From Caulobacteraceae bacterium (GTDB lineage Bacteria; Pseudomonadota; Alphaproteobacteria; Caulobacterales; Caulobacteraceae), in contig CANJLK010000004.1 of NCBI GenBank assembly GCA_947475465.1, forward strand, positions 62,001 through 126,000: DNA of 64,000 nucleotides, in the 5' to 3' direction. Below are positions 25,725-36,613 of this stretch, one piece after another (position 1 is the stretch's first letter; every line of letters begins with the position of its first letter). The translations under genes and the position numbers were made by a program. The notes beneath the pieces are model-generated. The model was not told the DNA's origin. It ran no database searches and saw nothing but the letters and a program-made list of their open reading frames with translations.

Positions 25725-26644
25725 CCACCCGCTCCCGACATCAGGACGAAGGCCTCATGGGGGCGAACCAGCAGGCCCAGTCCCATCCGCAGTCCCACCA
25801 GGAGGACGATGAAGGCCAGCACCGCGCGCAATTCCTCCGCCCGGAACCGCGACGAGGCCCGGGCCCCAAGCTGGGCCCCGATCACGCCTCCGACCAGCAG
25901 GAGGGTCGCCAGGACGATGTCGACGGTCTGATTTCGGCCCGCTTGGAGGACGCCGGTGATCGCGGTGGTGATGATGATCTGGAAGAGGCTGGTCCCGACC
26001 ACCACGGCAGCGGGCATCCGCAGCACATAGATCATGGCCGGCACCAGGATGAAGCCGCCGCCAACCCCCATGATCGCCGACAGGAGACCGACGAAGACGC
26101 CCAGCGCGACCGGTGGAATGACGCTGATGTAAAGCCGCGAGCGGGGGAATTTCAGCTTCAGCGGCAGGCCGTAAAGCCAGGGCGGCCGCCGGTCGCGGGG
26201 CCGCGGCGACGGAGCACCCCGGCGACGGCGCACGATCGCGCCCACGGATTCCGACAGCATCAGCCCGCCGATGATCCCAAGGAAGATCAGGTATGAGAGG
26301 GCCACGGCAAGGTCCGCTTGTCCCAGCAGGCGCAACCAGCGGAAAATCTCGACACCGGCGACGGACCCCGCCGCCCCGCCCGCCGCCAGCACGCCGCCCA
26401 TCCGGAAATCCACGCCGCCTCTGCGGCCGTAGGCCGCGACGCTCGACATGGAGGACGCGGCTACGTGGTTCGACATGCTGGCGACCGCCACCGCGGGCGG
26501 TATCCCCAGGAACACCAGCACGGGCGTCATCAGGAAACCGCCGCCGATCCCGAACAGTCCCGAAATGAAGCCGACCAGGGCGCCCAGGGCCACCAGGAGC
26601 GGCGCGTTCACCGACAGCTCGGCGATGGGCAGGTAGATATCCAA
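25721..26644 (-). CDS. TauE/SafE-family sulfite/organosulfonate exporter
   Basis: Integral membrane permease of 307 residues with two repeated halves, each with a glycine-rich signature: ISGLFGIGGGFLMTPVLVF in the first and LLSAIMGVGGGFILVPAMIY in the second. These are diagnostic of the TauE/SafE family, which moves sulfite, sulfoacetate or related anions. The start is TTG 26644 with GAGGG five bases upstream. It begins 29 bases after the podJ stop on the same strand and overlaps the TIGR02186 gene by four bases, so podJ transcripts may read into it. Confidence 0.9.
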   Translation of the reverse strand: MDIYLPIAELSVNAPLLVALGALVGFISGLFGIGGGFLMTPVLVFLGIPPAVAVASMSNHVAASSMSSVAAYGRRGGVDFRMGGVLAAGGAAGSVAGVEIFRWLRLLGQADLAVALSYLIFLGIIGGLMLSESVGAIVRRRRGAPSPRPRDRRPPWLYGLPLKLKFPRSRLYISVIPPVALGVFVGLLSAIMGVGGGFILVPAMIYVLRMPAAVVVGTSLFQIIITTAITGVLQAGRNQTVDIVLATLLLVGGVIGAQLGARASSRFRAEELRAVLAFIVLLVGLRMGLGLLVRPHEAFVLMSGAGG

Positions 26645-26673
26645 GTTCGCCCTCTAAGCCGGGGGCCGGCGGC

Positions 26674-29388
26674 TCACCGGTTGAAGACCGCGAGCCTCGA
26701 CATGGTCGCCGGATCGAGCGCCCCGGTGGCGGCCAGGCCCTGGTCGCGCTGGTAGGCCGCGACCGCCAGCGTGAGGTCGCCTGCCCCCTTGATATAACCC
26801 AGGCGCGCCAGGATCTTCTTGGCGGCGGCGGGCGAGACGGCGCCAGGCGTGGCCTGGACCATGGCCGGCCGGGGTCCCTCGGTCGTGGGCGCGAATTCAT
26901 CGACCGCGGCTTCGGCGGTGGCGATCTGGGCGGATGACAGCTTGGGTTCCAGGCTGATGGCCGCCGAGCGCGAAGGCCCATCGCCCCCGGTGGCGGCGAT
27001 CTGGAACCACTTGTAGGCCTCAGCCAGGTCGCGGGGCACGCCGGAACCGGATTGGTAGAGCATCGCCAGGTTATATTGGCTGTCGACAACGCCGCGCTCG
27101 GCCGCTTTGCGGAACCAGCGCGCAGCCTGGGTCGGGTCCTTCACGCCGCCGTCGCCATGGAAATAGTAGAGCGCCAGGTTGTGCATGGCCACCGGGTCAC
27201 CCGCATCTGCGGCCCGCGCCGTCCAGCGCCGCGCCTCTGACAGGTTGGAGGACACCCCGTCCGACCCGTTCTCATAGAGCTTGGCCAGGTAGAGCTGGGC
27301 TGGGGTGTAGTCGGCCTCAGCCATGGTCTTCAGGCGCGCCAGCGCACCGGGAGTCCGCTGCTCCACCGCCTTGGTCGTGGCGACGAACTCGGCGGTCGCG
27401 GTCGACGGGGCCGGGGTCGCGGTGTCGGCTGCGACCTGCCGCGATGCGTCGGCCGGCGCGGGGCTGTCCGGGGCCGCCAGCGCGACCGAAGCCCGGGGCT
27501 CGTACGAAAACGGCAGGGTGATCGGCGCCTCATGGCCCGATCCGGGGCCTTCCAGCAGCACGACGCCGGCCGCCCCGACGCTCAGGAACGCCGCCCCGCC
27601 GGCGACCATCAGCGCGGTCTGCCAGGTTGACGTCGCATGGCTGGGGCGGAAAGCGGCGAACAGGCCGGTCCGCGCCACCCGGGCGCGGCGGTCGGCGGGC
27701 GGAGAAATGGTCTTGGCGCGGGGCCCGGCGGCGGCGCGGGCGGCGGCGCGAGCCTGTTCGATCACCTCGCGGGTCGACAGCGGCGCGGCGGGCGCCTCGG
27801 CCTGCGCGGCCTCGACTTCGGCTTCGCCTGCCGCAGCGGCCTCTTCCGGCGCCTCTGCGATCGGAGCGAACCGGTCTGCGGCCTCAAAGTCTTCTTCTCC
27901 GAAGGCCGGATTGCCCGGGTCCAGGGCCGGCTGGCTGATCAGCTCGGCGCGCGCCATCAGATCGGCGCCGAAGATGCTCGGCGCTTCCTCCAGAACAGGC
28001 TCAGCAGGCGAAGTCGCGTCCGCATGAATGTCGGCTGCCACCTCGGGTTCAGCCTGCGGCGGCAGGGCGGGCGAGCCGTGCTCGTCGAGTCGAAGACGGG
28101 CGGCTTCCAGTAGGCTCGCGGTCCGCTCCTCGCTGGCGCGCAGGCGTTCGGCCATGTCGGAGGCGGCGCGTTCGTGGCGCTGCTCGATCCGCTCGGTGAC
28201 CTTGGAGACCTGCTCGCCAACATCATCGATCGCCTGCGCCGCCCGGCGCTCCGACTGAATGATCCGATCGGTCAGCCGTTCCGTGATCCGGCCGATCTCG
28301 GTCCCCAGTCGCTCGAGGGCCTCGGCATGCAATTGGTCGGTGCGGCTCAGGCGGCTTTCCACCGCGCCCGCGATCCGGGCGATCTCGCCGCCCACCTGCT
28401 CAATAGCCTCGGCGCTGCGCTGCTCGGCGCTGTGGACGCGGCGATTGAGGGTTTCAGCCATGGTCAGGACTTCACGTCCCATGGTTTCGATGGCGCGGGC
28501 CGAACGCTGTTCGGCGCCGGCCAGCTGCGCGGCCATTGCGCCAAGCTGCGCCTCCACATTCCCCGCACCGGCGGCCGCCAGGCGCTCGGCGATCTCGGCG
28601 CGCGCGGCCTCCACCTTGCGGGTTAGCTGTTCGGCCAGAGCCTCGAAGCGCTGGTCGAAGTCCGTCGCGCCGCCTGCGCCCATGCGGGCGTCCAGTTCGG
28701 CCAGCGATCCGCGCAGGCTTTCCAGAGCGTCGCTGGTGCGCCCCTCGGCCAGGCTCAGGCGTTCGCCCAGGCGTGCGACGACCGTCTCGACCAGCTCGGC
28801 CGGATCGCCTGCCGCGCCGGTTTCAACCCGGGCGACGCGGCTCTCCAGAAGGCGCAGGGCTTCGGCCGAGCGCGGACCGGAGCTCTCGGCTTCCATTCGC
28901 CGTAGGCGTTCGGCGACCCGGGCCTGCTCGGCGTCCAGCCGCTCGGCGGCGGCGTCAACGCGGGCGGCGGTGGCCATGTGCTCGCGCTCGGCGGCTTCGA
29001 TCTTCGCCATGGCGTGGCGAACCGAGTGTTCCACGCCTGAGATCGCCAGGCCGGTGCGGGTTTCAGAGGCCTCAATGCGGTCGGTCAGGCGATCGAGGGC
29101 AAAAGCAATGCGGCCGAACTCGTCGGGCCGGTAGCGCAGGTCAGGGTCTTGCGAACGAGGCGTTTCGGCCATTCGGGACTTCGGCGTCGCTGTCTCCGGA
29201 GCCGGGGCGCGTCGCGACCAGGTTCCGAAGTGATCCTCCGACGTCACCTCGTCGGGGATGTCGTCCTCGAGGATAACGCGGTTGAGCCATTCACCGAGAG
29301 TCATTCCAGAGCGGCGCGCAAGGTCCTTCGCGACCTCGCGAGCCTTTGGATTGATACCCTTGACGCTCCAGGGCGCCGCCGCGGTCAT
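26674..29388 (-). CDS. podJ: PodJ-like polar organelle development protein
   Basis: Cell-pole organiser of about 904 residues. In order: an N-terminal KAREVAKDLARRSGMTLGEW segment (near residue 15), a long cytoplasmic coiled coil (about 85-440), an acidic/alanine-rich linker, one membrane helix (about 588-611, ALMVAGGAAFLSVGAAG), periplasmic SEL1/TPR repeats (about 680-800, LYLAKLYENGSDGVSSN and two more) and a C-terminal peptidoglycan-binding domain (ILARLGYIKGAGDLTL). This order matches Caulobacter PodJ, which recruits factors for pili and holdfast and is processed by periplasmic proteolysis. ATG 29388 has GGAGGGG seven bases upstream. A GANTC site and a CtrA-like box lie just 5'. Confidence 0.9.
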   Translation of the reverse strand: MTAAAPWSVKGINPKAREVAKDLARRSGMTLGEWLNRVILEDDIPDEVTSEDHFGTWSRRAPAPETATPKSRMAETPRSQDPDLRYRPDEFGRIAFALDRLTDRIEASETRTGLAISGVEHSVRHAMAKIEAAEREHMATAARVDAAAERLDAEQARVAERLRRMEAESSGPRSAEALRLLESRVARVETGAAGDPAELVETVVARLGERLSLAEGRTSDALESLRGSLAELDARMGAGGATDFDQRFEALAEQLTRKVEAARAEIAERLAAAGAGNVEAQLGAMAAQLAGAEQRSARAIETMGREVLTMAETLNRRVHSAEQRSAEAIEQVGGEIARIAGAVESRLSRTDQLHAEALERLGTEIGRITERLTDRIIQSERRAAQAIDDVGEQVSKVTERIEQRHERAASDMAERLRASEERTASLLEAARLRLDEHGSPALPPQAEPEVAADIHADATSPAEPVLEEAPSIFGADLMARAELISQPALDPGNPAFGEEDFEAADRFAPIAEAPEEAAAAGEAEVEAAQAEAPAAPLSTREVIEQARAAARAAAGPRAKTISPPADRRARVARTGLFAAFRPSHATSTWQTALMVAGGAAFLSVGAAGVVLLEGPGSGHEAPITLPFSYEPRASVALAAPDSPAPADASRQVAADTATPAPSTATAEFVATTKAVEQRTPGALARLKTMAEADYTPAQLYLAKLYENGSDGVSSNLSEARRWTARAADAGDPVAMHNLALYYFHGDGGVKDPTQAARWFRKAAERGVVDSQYNLAMLYQSGSGVPRDLAEAYKWFQIAATGGDGPSRSAAISLEPKLSSAQIATAEAAVDEFAPTTEGPRPAMVQATPGAVSPAAAKKILARLGYIKGAGDLTLAVAAYQRDQGLAATGALDPATMSRLAVFNR

Positions 29389-29389
29389 C

Positions 29390-29394
29390 GAATC
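29390..29394. promoter_or_regulatory. GANTC (CcrM methylation) site at the podJ start
   Basis: GAATC lies between the ribosome site and the ATG of podJ. In Caulobacter, GANTC methylation by CcrM with GcrA tunes cell-cycle genes. A 5-bp site can be coincidental. Confidence 0.35.
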
Positions 29395-29436
29395 GCCCCT
29401 CCTGGACACCAGGACGCTACCACCGTTGTTTGGGGT

Positions 29437-29453
29437 GTAAACGTGAGGTTAAC
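29437..29453 (+). promoter_or_regulatory. CtrA-like box upstream of podJ
   Basis: TAAA-N7-TTAAC differs from the CtrA consensus TTAA-N7-TTAAC by one base. It is about 50-65 bases upstream of the podJ ATG and about 90 upstream of the divergent small membrane protein gene. Confidence 0.45.
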
Positions 29454-29541
29454 ACCAGATATAGTAGCCGGGCGCGATCACTTGTGGATGAAATAGGTCT
29501 CTGAAAAGGCCCGGCTTCCGCCAGCCCGCCGGGGCTGCGAT

Positions 29542-29766
29542 ATGCGGTCGCAGATGTCCCTCAGCCTGACCCTGGCCCTGACGGCCGCCCTACTGGGCCT
29601 GGCGGCCTTCGCCGCATGGCGCGGCGCGCGGGCCCCCAATCCGCACAGGGGGCCACGCATGATCCCCTGGCGGCTGATCATGCTGCTGGCGGCGGCGGGC
29701 GCGATCCTGATGATCGTCCATCTGGCCAACCTGGGCGGCATGACCACCGGCCAGAGGACGATCTAA
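29542..29766 (+). CDS. Small two-helix membrane protein of unknown function
   Basis: Protein of 74 residues (70 if ATG 29554 is used). Two hydrophobic helices are seen: SLTLALTAALLGLAAFAAW and LIMLLAAAGAILMIVHLANL, separated by a basic loop RGARAPNPHRGPRM. It ends TTGQRTI. It is divergent from podJ and shares its promoter region, which could mean shared cell-cycle control. No family is recognised, but the clean membrane pattern supports a real gene. Confidence 0.65.
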   Translation: MRSQMSLSLTLALTAALLGLAAFAAWRGARAPNPHRGPRMIPWRLIMLLAAAGAILMIVHLANLGGMTTGQRTI

Positions 29767-29793
29767 GTCCTCGGGCCGGCGGGCCGGCTCCGA

Positions 29794-30060
29794 CTATTTT
29801 TGCTTGGCGGCGGCGTCGACGGCCGCGTCGGTCTTGCGCGCCACCACGCCGGCGGCGGATTCGGTATTCGCAGCGGCGTCATGGGCCGCGGCGCTGGTGT
29901 TGGCGGCGGTGTCCTGCGCGGCCGAGACGGTGGCGGCCCCGGCGTGACTGGCGGCGTCCGCCGCGCTGTCGCCGGCCGCGGCGGCCTGGGTTTCGGTCTT
30001 CTGGGAGCAGGCGCCAAGGGCAAGGGTGGCCACGGCGGCGAGGATCAGGGCGGACTTCAT
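29794..30060 (-). CDS. Small alanine-rich lipoprotein
   Basis: Protein of 88 residues with a lipoprotein signal: ALILAAVATLALGAC places the lipobox cysteine at residue 18. The mature part is alanine/aspartate/threonine-rich heptad-like sequence (AADAASHAGAATV, AANTESAAGVVA) and should form a long helix, reminiscent of Lpp-like or LEA-type helical envelope proteins. ATG 30060 overlaps the upstream gene stop as ATGA with GGAG nearby, so the two are coupled. Composition is low-complexity, so homology-based naming would be unreliable. Confidence 0.75.
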   Translation of the reverse strand: MKSALILAAVATLALGACSQKTETQAAAAGDSAADAASHAGAATVSAAQDTAANTSAAAHDAAANTESAAGVVARKTDAAVDAAAKQK

Positions 30061-30605
30061 GGGGTTCTCCGGGTTGGCCGTCGCTCAGGGAGAGGACGTT
30101 CGCCGCCCTTGGAACGCGCCAACCCGCTCACGGCTCCGCTTTCCCACCAGGGCGCGAACAGCCGATCTTCGACGGTCCGCAGACGCCAACCGAGTTCGGC
30201 CATCCGGCCAGACGCTGGAGCACATGAGCGCCCGCTGGAATCAGGGTCCTGGGCGGGCAAGTAGGCCTTCGAGGCGCGGGGGATATTGAAATAGCCGTTG
30301 GCGTTGGCCTGGGCGCACGTGGCGAAGGGCGCATCAAGGTCAAGCGCAGGATCCTGGAACGCCCACGCCAGATGCTGCCCCGGGCCCGGATAGGCCCGAT
30401 TGAGTCCCATGCCGATCACCGCCAGGCAAACCAGCCAATAGAAGGTGACCGCCCGTCGCCACAGCCCCGCCAGCGTCTGCCGGGCGACCTGAGCCATCCG
30501 ACGGCGCCGCGTCTGCGCAACCAGCCGACGGTTCAGCGCCTCCAGGTCCCTATCGACCTCGACCTGTTCGTCGCCGTACAGGTGTCCCGCGCCTTTTCCC
30601 CGCAT
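30057..30605 (-). CDS. Single-span membrane protein of unknown function
   Basis: Protein of 182 residues: a basic N-terminal cytoplasmic part (VAQTRRRRMAQVARQTLAGLWRR in pieces), one membrane helix (FYWLVCLAVIGMGLNRAY, about residues 55-72) and an outside part containing two cysteines (ATCAQANANGY, RSCAPASG) that could be disulphide-linked. The C-terminus is arginine-rich. ATG 30605 has AGGTGAGG just upstream. It overlaps the small lipoprotein gene by four bases, so the pair probably acts together at the envelope. I recognise no domain. Confidence 0.6.
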   Translation of the reverse strand: MRGKGAGHLYGDEQVEVDRDLEALNRRLVAQTRRRRMAQVARQTLAGLWRRAVTFYWLVCLAVIGMGLNRAYPGPGQHLAWAFQDPALDLDAPFATCAQANANGYFNIPRASKAYLPAQDPDSSGRSCAPASGRMAELGWRLRTVEDRLFAPWWESGAVSGLARSKGGERPLPERRPTRRTP

Positions 30606-30798
30606 CGCTCCTCACCTTGTGTGATCGACCCGCAGACCTTAGTCGCTGCACGGTGAAGAGCCGGTGCAGACGTAGGCGAAATACCGCTCAGCTTTAAGGC
30701 AAAGATCGCCCCTGCACCGCCCGAGCGTTTATTTGACGCCCCGCGGCGGCCGATAGAGCGTAGGATCAGATCCCGTCCATCAGCCTCCGAGTGCCCCC

Positions 30799-33700
30799 CT
30801 GTCGGTCGTCGCAGCCCTCAATCACGTCACCCGCTATCGCTACGATGAGCCGGTGGAGCTTGGCCCCCACGTGGTGCGCCTGCGCCCGGCGCCGCACACG
30901 CGCACGCGGATCGCCAGCTATTCGATGAAGGTCACGCCCGCGGCGCACTTCATCAATTGGCAGCAGGACCCGCATGGCAATTGGCTGGCCCGGATTGTCT
31001 TCCCGGAACCCACGCGTGAGTTCAGCGTCACCGTCGACCTGACCGCCGAGATGGTGGTGGTCAATCCATTCGACTTCTTCGTCGAGCCCTACGCCGAAAC
31101 CTTCCCCTTCGCCTATCCGCCGGACCTGGCCCAGGATCTGGCGCCCTACATGGCGGTGGACGATGGCGGGCCGCAACTTGAGGCTCTGGTCGAAAGCCTC
31201 GATCCGTCGGGCCAGACCGCGGTCAATTTCATCGTTGGACTGAACGCCCAGATCCAGCGGGCGGTGCGCTATGTCGTGCGCATGGAGCCCGGGGTGCAAA
31301 GCCCCGACGCCACCCTGTCGCTGGGCTCGGGCTCATGCCGGGATTCGGCCTGGCTGCTGGTCCAGACCTTGCGCCGGCTGGGCCTCGCGGCCCGGTTCGT
31401 ATCCGGCTATCTGATCCAGCTGAAGCACGACATCGACCCCATCGAGGGTCCAACCGGGACCCAGACGGACTTCACCGACCTGCACGCCTGGGCCGAAGTC
31501 TATATTCCGGGCGCGGGCTGGATCGGCCTGGACGCCACCTCGGGCCTCCTGACCGGCGAGGGGCACATTCCCTTGGCCGCCTCGCCGCACTACCGCACCG
31601 CCGCGGCGATCACCGGCCTCGCCAGCCGCCCGGCCGACGACTTCGATTTCTCGATGGCAGTGACCCGGATCGTCGAGCCGATCCGCATCACCCGACCCTT
31701 CGAGGAGGGCGACTGGAACGCGTTGGACCAGCTGGGCGACCAGGTTGAAGCCGACCTTCAGAGCCAGGACGTGCGGCTTACCATGGGCGGCGAGCCGACC
31801 TTCGTCTCCGTCGACGATTTCGAGTCGGCGGAATGGAACATCGACGCCTCAGGCCCAACCAAGCCGATCATGGCCGCCCAGTTGCTGCGCCGGCTGCGCG
31901 ACCGGTTCGGACCGGGAGGCATGCTGCACTACGGCCAAGGCAAGTGGTACCCGGGCGAGCCCCTGCCCCGGTGGGCGCTGGGCCTCTACTGGCGCCGTGA
32001 CGGCCTGCCGGTCTGGCGGGGCGGCCCGGCGGACCTGGCCGACGAACAGGGTCCTGACGCGACCGTCGGCGACGCCCTCCATCTGGTCCGCAGCCTCGCC
32101 GCACGACTTGGGGTTGATGAGAGCCTGATCATCCCGGCGCGGGAAGACCCGCTGGCGGCGATCAAGGAGGAAGGCGACCTGCCGCCCGACGTCGAACTCT
32201 CCGATTCGGCCATCGACGATCCGGGCGCACGCACGCGCCTTCGGCGCGCCATGCAGGGCGGGTTGTCCAAGACCCTGGGCTATGTGCTGCCGATCCGCCG
32301 CGCATTCAGCAAGGCGGAGGGGATGGGCTGGCTGAGCGAGGAATGGCGGTTCCGCCGCGGGCGCCTCTACGCCGTGCCGGGCGACTCACCGCTCGGCCTG
32401 CGCCTGCCGCTGGCGTCCCTGCCTGCGCTGAAGCCCAAGGACTATCCGCACATCGTCCCGCTCGACCCCTATGAGGCGCGCGGACCCCTGCCCGACTTCG
32501 AGCCTGCAAGGGTCGCGCCCGAGCCCGATCCGGTGATGACGCGAGCCACCAAGGGCAAGACGCCCCCGGTTAGGACCGCCCTGACCGTCGAGCCCCGCGA
32601 GGGCGTGCTCTACGTCTTCATGCCGCCGGTGGCGCGCCTGGAAGATTATCTGGAACTGGTCGCCCACCTGGAAGCCGCGGCCGACGGACTACCGGTGCGG
32701 ATCGAGGGTTACGGTCCGCCCGACGATCGCCGGATGGGCGTGTTGAAGGTCACCCCCGATCCCGGCGTCATCGAGGTCAACGTCCACCCAGCGTCGACCT
32801 GGCGCGAGACGGTGGAGATCACCACCGGGGTCTATGACGACGCCCGGGCCTGCCGGCTCGGCGCCGACAAGTTCATGACCGACGGACGCCACACCGGCAC
32901 CGGCGGCGGCGCCCACGTTGTGGTGGGCGGCTCCAGCCCGGCGGACTCGCCCTTCCTGCGCCGGCCCGACGTGCTGAAGAGCCTGCTGCTCTACTGGCAG
33001 CGTCATCCGTCCCTCTCCTACCTGTTCTCCGGCCTTTTCGTGGGGCCCACCAGCCAGGCGCCTCGGATCGACGAGGCGCGCCACGACACGCTCTACGAGC
33101 TCGACATCGCGCTCGGCATGATCCCGCCGCCCGGGAAGAAGAAGTCCGATGCGCCGCCGGCCCCATGGCTGGTCGACCGGCTGTTGCGCAACCTGCTGAC
33201 GGACAGCAGCGGGAACACCCACCGGACCGAGATCTGCATCGACAAGCTCTATTCGCCGGACGGGCCTACCGGGCGGCTGGGCCTGCTGGAGTTCCGCGGC
33301 TTCGAGATGCCGCCGGACGCGCGGATGAGTCTGGCGCAGCAACTGCTGATCCGGGCCCTGATCGCCTGGTTCTGGCGCGAACCACAGCAGGGACGGACGG
33401 TCCGCTGGGGCACCGCCCTGCACGACAGGTTCATGCTGGAGCACTTCGTCTGGACCGATTTCCTCGAGGTGATCGGCGAGCTCAACCGCGCCGGCTACGC
33501 CTTCGATCCGCGCTGGTACGAAGCCCAGCGCGCCTTCCGGTTCCCGGTCCATGGGCTTGTCCAGTACGGCGCCCTGTCACTGGAGCTGCGCCACGCCTTG
33601 GAGCCCTGGCACGTGATGGGCGAGGAGAATGCCGGCGGCGGCACGGTGCGGTTCGTCGATTCTTCGGTGGAGCGGCTGCAGGTGCGGGTCGAGGGCTTCA

Positions 33701-34089
33701 ATCCCGAGCGCCACATGGTCACCTGCAACGGCCGCGCGGTGCCGATGACCGCGACCGGCGTCTCGATGGAGGCCGTGGCGGGCGTCCGCTACAAGGCCTG
33801 GAAGCTGCCAAGCGGCCTGCATCCGACCTTGCCGATCGACGCGCCGCTTACCTTCGACATCATCGACAAGGCCAACAGCCGCGCCATCGGCGGCTGCGTC
33901 TATCACGTGTCGCATCCTGGCGGGCGGAGCTATGATACCTTCCCGGTCAACTCCTATGAGGCGCAGGCCAGACGCAAGGCGCGGTTCGAAGCCCAGGGTC
34001 ATAGCCCTGGGGTCGTGCCCCCGCCACCCGCCGAACCGACGCATGAATTTCCCATGACGCTCGACCTGAGGACCAACCGTGGCCGCTGA
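30799..34089 (+). CDS. Transglutaminase-like protease with DUF2126 C-terminal region
   Basis: Large protein of about 1096 residues. The N-terminal beta domain ([20 protein letters not shown]) is followed by a transglutaminase core with Cys180 ([12 protein letters not shown]), His229 (DLHAWAEVY) and Asp245 (IGLDATSG), and then a DUF2126 region (about 300-1090; [35 protein letters not shown]). The first conventional start, GTG 30853, would remove the family opening, so I extend to CTG 30799. A run of six C at 30794-30799 could alternatively hide a lost base that would put GTG 30791 in frame. It overlaps the ATP-grasp gene by 11 bases. The three genes are a conserved set proposed to make or remove peptide tags. 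Confidence 0.87.
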   Translation: MSVVAALNHVTRYRYDEPVELGPHVVRLRPAPHTRTRIASYSMKVTPAAHFINWQQDPHGNWLARIVFPEPTREFSVTVDLTAEMVVVNPFDFFVEPYAETFPFAYPPDLAQDLAPYMAVDDGGPQLEALVESLDPSGQTAVNFIVGLNAQIQRAVRYVVRMEPGVQSPDATLSLGSGSCRDSAWLLVQTLRRLGLAARFVSGYLIQLKHDIDPIEGPTGTQTDFTDLHAWAEVYIPGAGWIGLDATSGLLTGEGHIPLAASPHYRTAAAITGLASRPADDFDFSMAVTRIVEPIRITRPFEEGDWNALDQLGDQVEADLQSQDVRLTMGGEPTFVSVDDFESAEWNIDASGPTKPIMAAQLLRRLRDRFGPGGMLHYGQGKWYPGEPLPRWALGLYWRRDGLPVWRGGPADLADEQGPDATVGDALHLVRSLAARLGVDESLIIPAREDPLAAIKEEGDLPPDVELSDSAIDDPGARTRLRRAMQGGLSKTLGYVLPIRRAFSKAEGMGWLSEEWRFRRGRLYAVPGDSPLGLRLPLASLPALKPKDYPHIVPLDPYEARGPLPDFEPARVAPEPDPVMTRATKGKTPPVRTALTVEPREGVLYVFMPPVARLEDYLELVAHLEAAADGLPVRIEGYGPPDDRRMGVLKVTPDPGVIEVNVHPASTWRETVEITTGVYDDARACRLGADKFMTDGRHTGTGGGAHVVVGGSSPADSPFLRRPDVLKSLLLYWQRHPSLSYLFSGLFVGPTSQAPRIDEARHDTLYELDIALGMIPPPGKKKSDAPPAPWLVDRLLRNLLTDSSGNTHRTEICIDKLYSPDGPTGRLGLLEFRGFEMPPDARMSLAQQLLIRALIAWFWREPQQGRTVRWGTALHDRFMLEHFVWTDFLEVIGELNRAGYAFDPRWYEAQRAFRFPVHGLVQYGALSLELRHALEPWHVMGEENAGGGTVRFVDSSVERLQVRVEGFNPERHMVTCNGRAVPMTATGVSMEAVAGVRYKAWKLPSGLHPTLPIDAPLTFDIIDKANSRAIGGCVYHVSHPGGRSYDTFPVNSYEAQARRKARFEAQGHSPGVVPPPPAEPTHEFPMTLDLRTNRGR

Positions 34090-36613
34090 CGCCACCGTCG
34101 CGGGGCGGCGGCGCGAGGACCTGGAGCCCACGGCTGCCAAGCGCCTGTCCGGCTGGCTGCGTGGCTACCGGCCGGTGCAGGGCATTCCCGACGAACTGTT
34201 CGACGCCAGCGGACGGCCGCGCGATCACTGGCTGAGCTTCCTGGGCGACTTCGCGGAATATCCCGAGAACGAGTTCAAGAGCCGCTTCAGTCTGGCCACC
34301 CGGCATATCCGTGACACCGGCGTCTCCTACCGGATCTATGGCGAGGAGAACGAGCGCAGTTGGCCGCTCAACCCCTTGCCGCTCATTCTCGGCCAGAAGG
34401 AATGGCAACAGATCGCCGAGGGCGTCGAGCAGCGCGCCAACCTGGTCGAGGCCCTGCTCCAGGATTTCTATGGCGAGGCCCGCCTGGTCTCTGAGGGCGC
34501 CCTGCCCGCCGCCGCCCTGACCGGCAGCGCCGACTTCATCCAGGCCATGCGCGGCGTAAAGCCGCCTGGCGGCCGGTTCACCCAGATCTATGCCGCCGAC
34601 CTGGGCCGCGGCCCCGACGGCCGCTGGTGGGTGCTCGACGACCGCACCCAGGCGCCGTCCGGCGCGGGCTATGCCCTGGAGAACCGGCTGGTGCTCTCCA
34701 GGGCCTATCCAAATCTCTACAACGCCATGAACGTGAAGCGGCTGGCGCCCTTCTTCGATGGCCTGCGCAAGGGCTTGGCCGCCAGCGCCGACCGCGCCGA
34801 TCCCCGCATCTGCCTGCTGACGCCCGGCCCCTTCAGCGAGACCTACTTCGAGCAGGCGCATCTGGCCCGCTACCTGGGCTTCCTGCTGGTCGAAGGCGAG
34901 GACCTGATCGCGCGTGACGGCCGGGTCTATGTCCGCACCATCGCCGGCCTGAAGCGCGCCGACGTCATTCTGCGGCGGGTCGACGCCGACTTCATCGATC
35001 CGCTGGAGCTGAACAGCGCCTCGCGCCTGGGGACCCCAGGCATGCTGGAGGCGATCCGCGCCGGCGGCGTGGCGGTCTTCAACATGCCGGGCTCCGGGGT
35101 CCTCGAATCCAAAGCCCTGCTGGGCTTTCTGCCCAAGCTCTGCCGGCGGTTGCTGGGCGAAGACCTGAAGATGCCCAACGTCGCCACTTGGTGGTGCGGC
35201 CAGCCGCGGGAGCGGGAACTGGTCGAGCGCAACCTTGAGAGCCTGGCCATCGCGCCGGCCTTCCACGGCCAGGGAGAGCAAGGCGCGCTGTCGCGCCCGA
35301 CGCTGGTGTCCAGTCTGTCGCCCCAGGAAAAGGCCGATATCCTGGCCCGGATGGCCGACCGGCCCGGCGACTTCGTGGGCCAGGAGGTGGTGCGGCTGTC
35401 GACCATGCCTGTGCTGCGCGAGGGAAGGCTGGAGCCGGCGCCCTTCGTGCTGCGGGTCTATGCCGCCTGGACGCCCGAGGGCATGAAGATCATGCCCGGC
35501 GGTTTCTGCCGGACCTCAGAGCAGTTGGATGTGCGCGCCATCTCCATGGGCGACAACGCCCGGGTCGCCGACGTCTGGGTGATCGACGACAAGCCGGTGG
35601 AGCGCGTGACCCTGCTGGCCAGCCAGGAGGATGTGAAGGTCCGCCGGATCATGGGCCACCTGCCCAGCCGCGCCGCCGACAACCTGTTCTGGCTGGGCCG
35701 CTACATCGAGCGCGCCGAAGCGACCTTGCGCCTGGCCCGCAGCCTGTGCACCAGTCTGATGGACTCCGAATCCGCCATCCATGGCAGCGGCGAGACCCTG
35801 GATGGACTGCAGAAGCTGCTGATCGAATGGGGCGCGCTGGACGAGGAGGCGCTGGGGGCCCGCGCGCTCGACGCCGCGCGCGACACCCTGCACGACCAGG
35901 ATGCCTATGGCTCGGTGATCCACCTGGTCCGCGCCGCCCGCCGCACGGCGGCCAGCATGCGCGAACGCCTGTCGGCCGATTTCTGGACCCTGCTACTCAA
36001 CCTCGAGAAGGAGCTGATCGAGGGTGCGCAATCACCCCTCTCCGAGGCCGAGGCCCTGCAGCAGGTGGAGAGCGCCCTGCAGATCCTGGCCGCCCTGTCG
36101 GGCCTGGCCCAGGAGAACATGAACCGGGTGGCGGGGTGGCGTTTCCTCGACATGGGCCGGCGCATCGAGCGCGGTATCAACACCTGCCGGCTGACCCGCG
36201 CCTTCGCCCACGATGCGGCCACCACCGACGATCTCGACCTGCTGCTGGACCTGGCCGACAGCCAGATCACTTACCGCGCGCGTTACCTGGTGGGCCTGGC
36301 CTTGATCCCGGTGCGCGACATGGTGATGCTCGACCCCTACAACACCCGCTCCCTGGCCTTCCAGGTGAAGACCCTGCGCGAACACCTGGCCGTCCTGCCG
36401 TCCTTGCAGGACGACGGCATGCTGGAGGAGCCCAGCCGGGTGCTGCTGCCACTCGCCACCGAGGTCGAGACCACCGACGCCGATCATCTCACCGACCCCA
36501 AGATGCTGGGCTTCGAACGCACCTTGATGACGCTGTCGGGAGCCATCGCCGACCGCTATTTCCTGCAGGGCGCCAACGCCGTGCCGACGGTCAAGCTGGC
36601 GAGCCTGGCGTGA
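34079..36613 (+). CDS. Circularly permuted ATP-grasp / alpha-E fusion protein
   Basis: Protein of 844 residues joining two domains often encoded as separate genes. Residues about 60-510 form the circularly permuted type 2 ATP-grasp region ([58 protein letters not shown]). Residues about 527-840 are the alpha-E helical domain, starting [22 protein letters not shown]-grasp enzymes form amide bonds from carboxyl-phosphate intermediates. The start is GTG 34079 inside the previous gene, and the stop overlaps the next start as GTGA, so all three genes are coupled. A peptide-ligase role in this set is a published proposal, not shown for this protein. Confidence 0.9.
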   Translation: MAADATVAGRRREDLEPTAAKRLSGWLRGYRPVQGIPDELFDASGRPRDHWLSFLGDFAEYPENEFKSRFSLATRHIRDTGVSYRIYGEENERSWPLNPLPLILGQKEWQQIAEGVEQRANLVEALLQDFYGEARLVSEGALPAAALTGSADFIQAMRGVKPPGGRFTQIYAADLGRGPDGRWWVLDDRTQAPSGAGYALENRLVLSRAYPNLYNAMNVKRLAPFFDGLRKGLAASADRADPRICLLTPGPFSETYFEQAHLARYLGFLLVEGEDLIARDGRVYVRTIAGLKRADVILRRVDADFIDPLELNSASRLGTPGMLEAIRAGGVAVFNMPGSGVLESKALLGFLPKLCRRLLGEDLKMPNVATWWCGQPRERELVERNLESLAIAPAFHGQGEQGALSRPTLVSSLSPQEKADILARMADRPGDFVGQEVVRLSTMPVLREGRLEPAPFVLRVYAAWTPEGMKIMPGGFCRTSEQLDVRAISMGDNARVADVWVIDDKPVERVTLLASQEDVKVRRIMGHLPSRAADNLFWLGRYIERAEATLRLARSLCTSLMDSESAIHGSGETLDGLQKLLIEWGALDEEALGARALDAARDTLHDQDAYGSVIHLVRAARRTAASMRERLSADFWTLLLNLEKELIEGAQSPLSEAEALQQVESALQILAALSGLAQENMNRVAGWRFLDMGRRIERGINTCRLTRAFAHDAATTDDLDLLLDLADSQITYRARYLVGLALIPVRDMVMLDPYNTRSLAFQVKTLREHLAVLPSLQDDGMLEEPSRVLLPLATEVETTDADHLTDPKMLGFERTLMTLSGAIADRYFLQGANAVPTVKLASLA

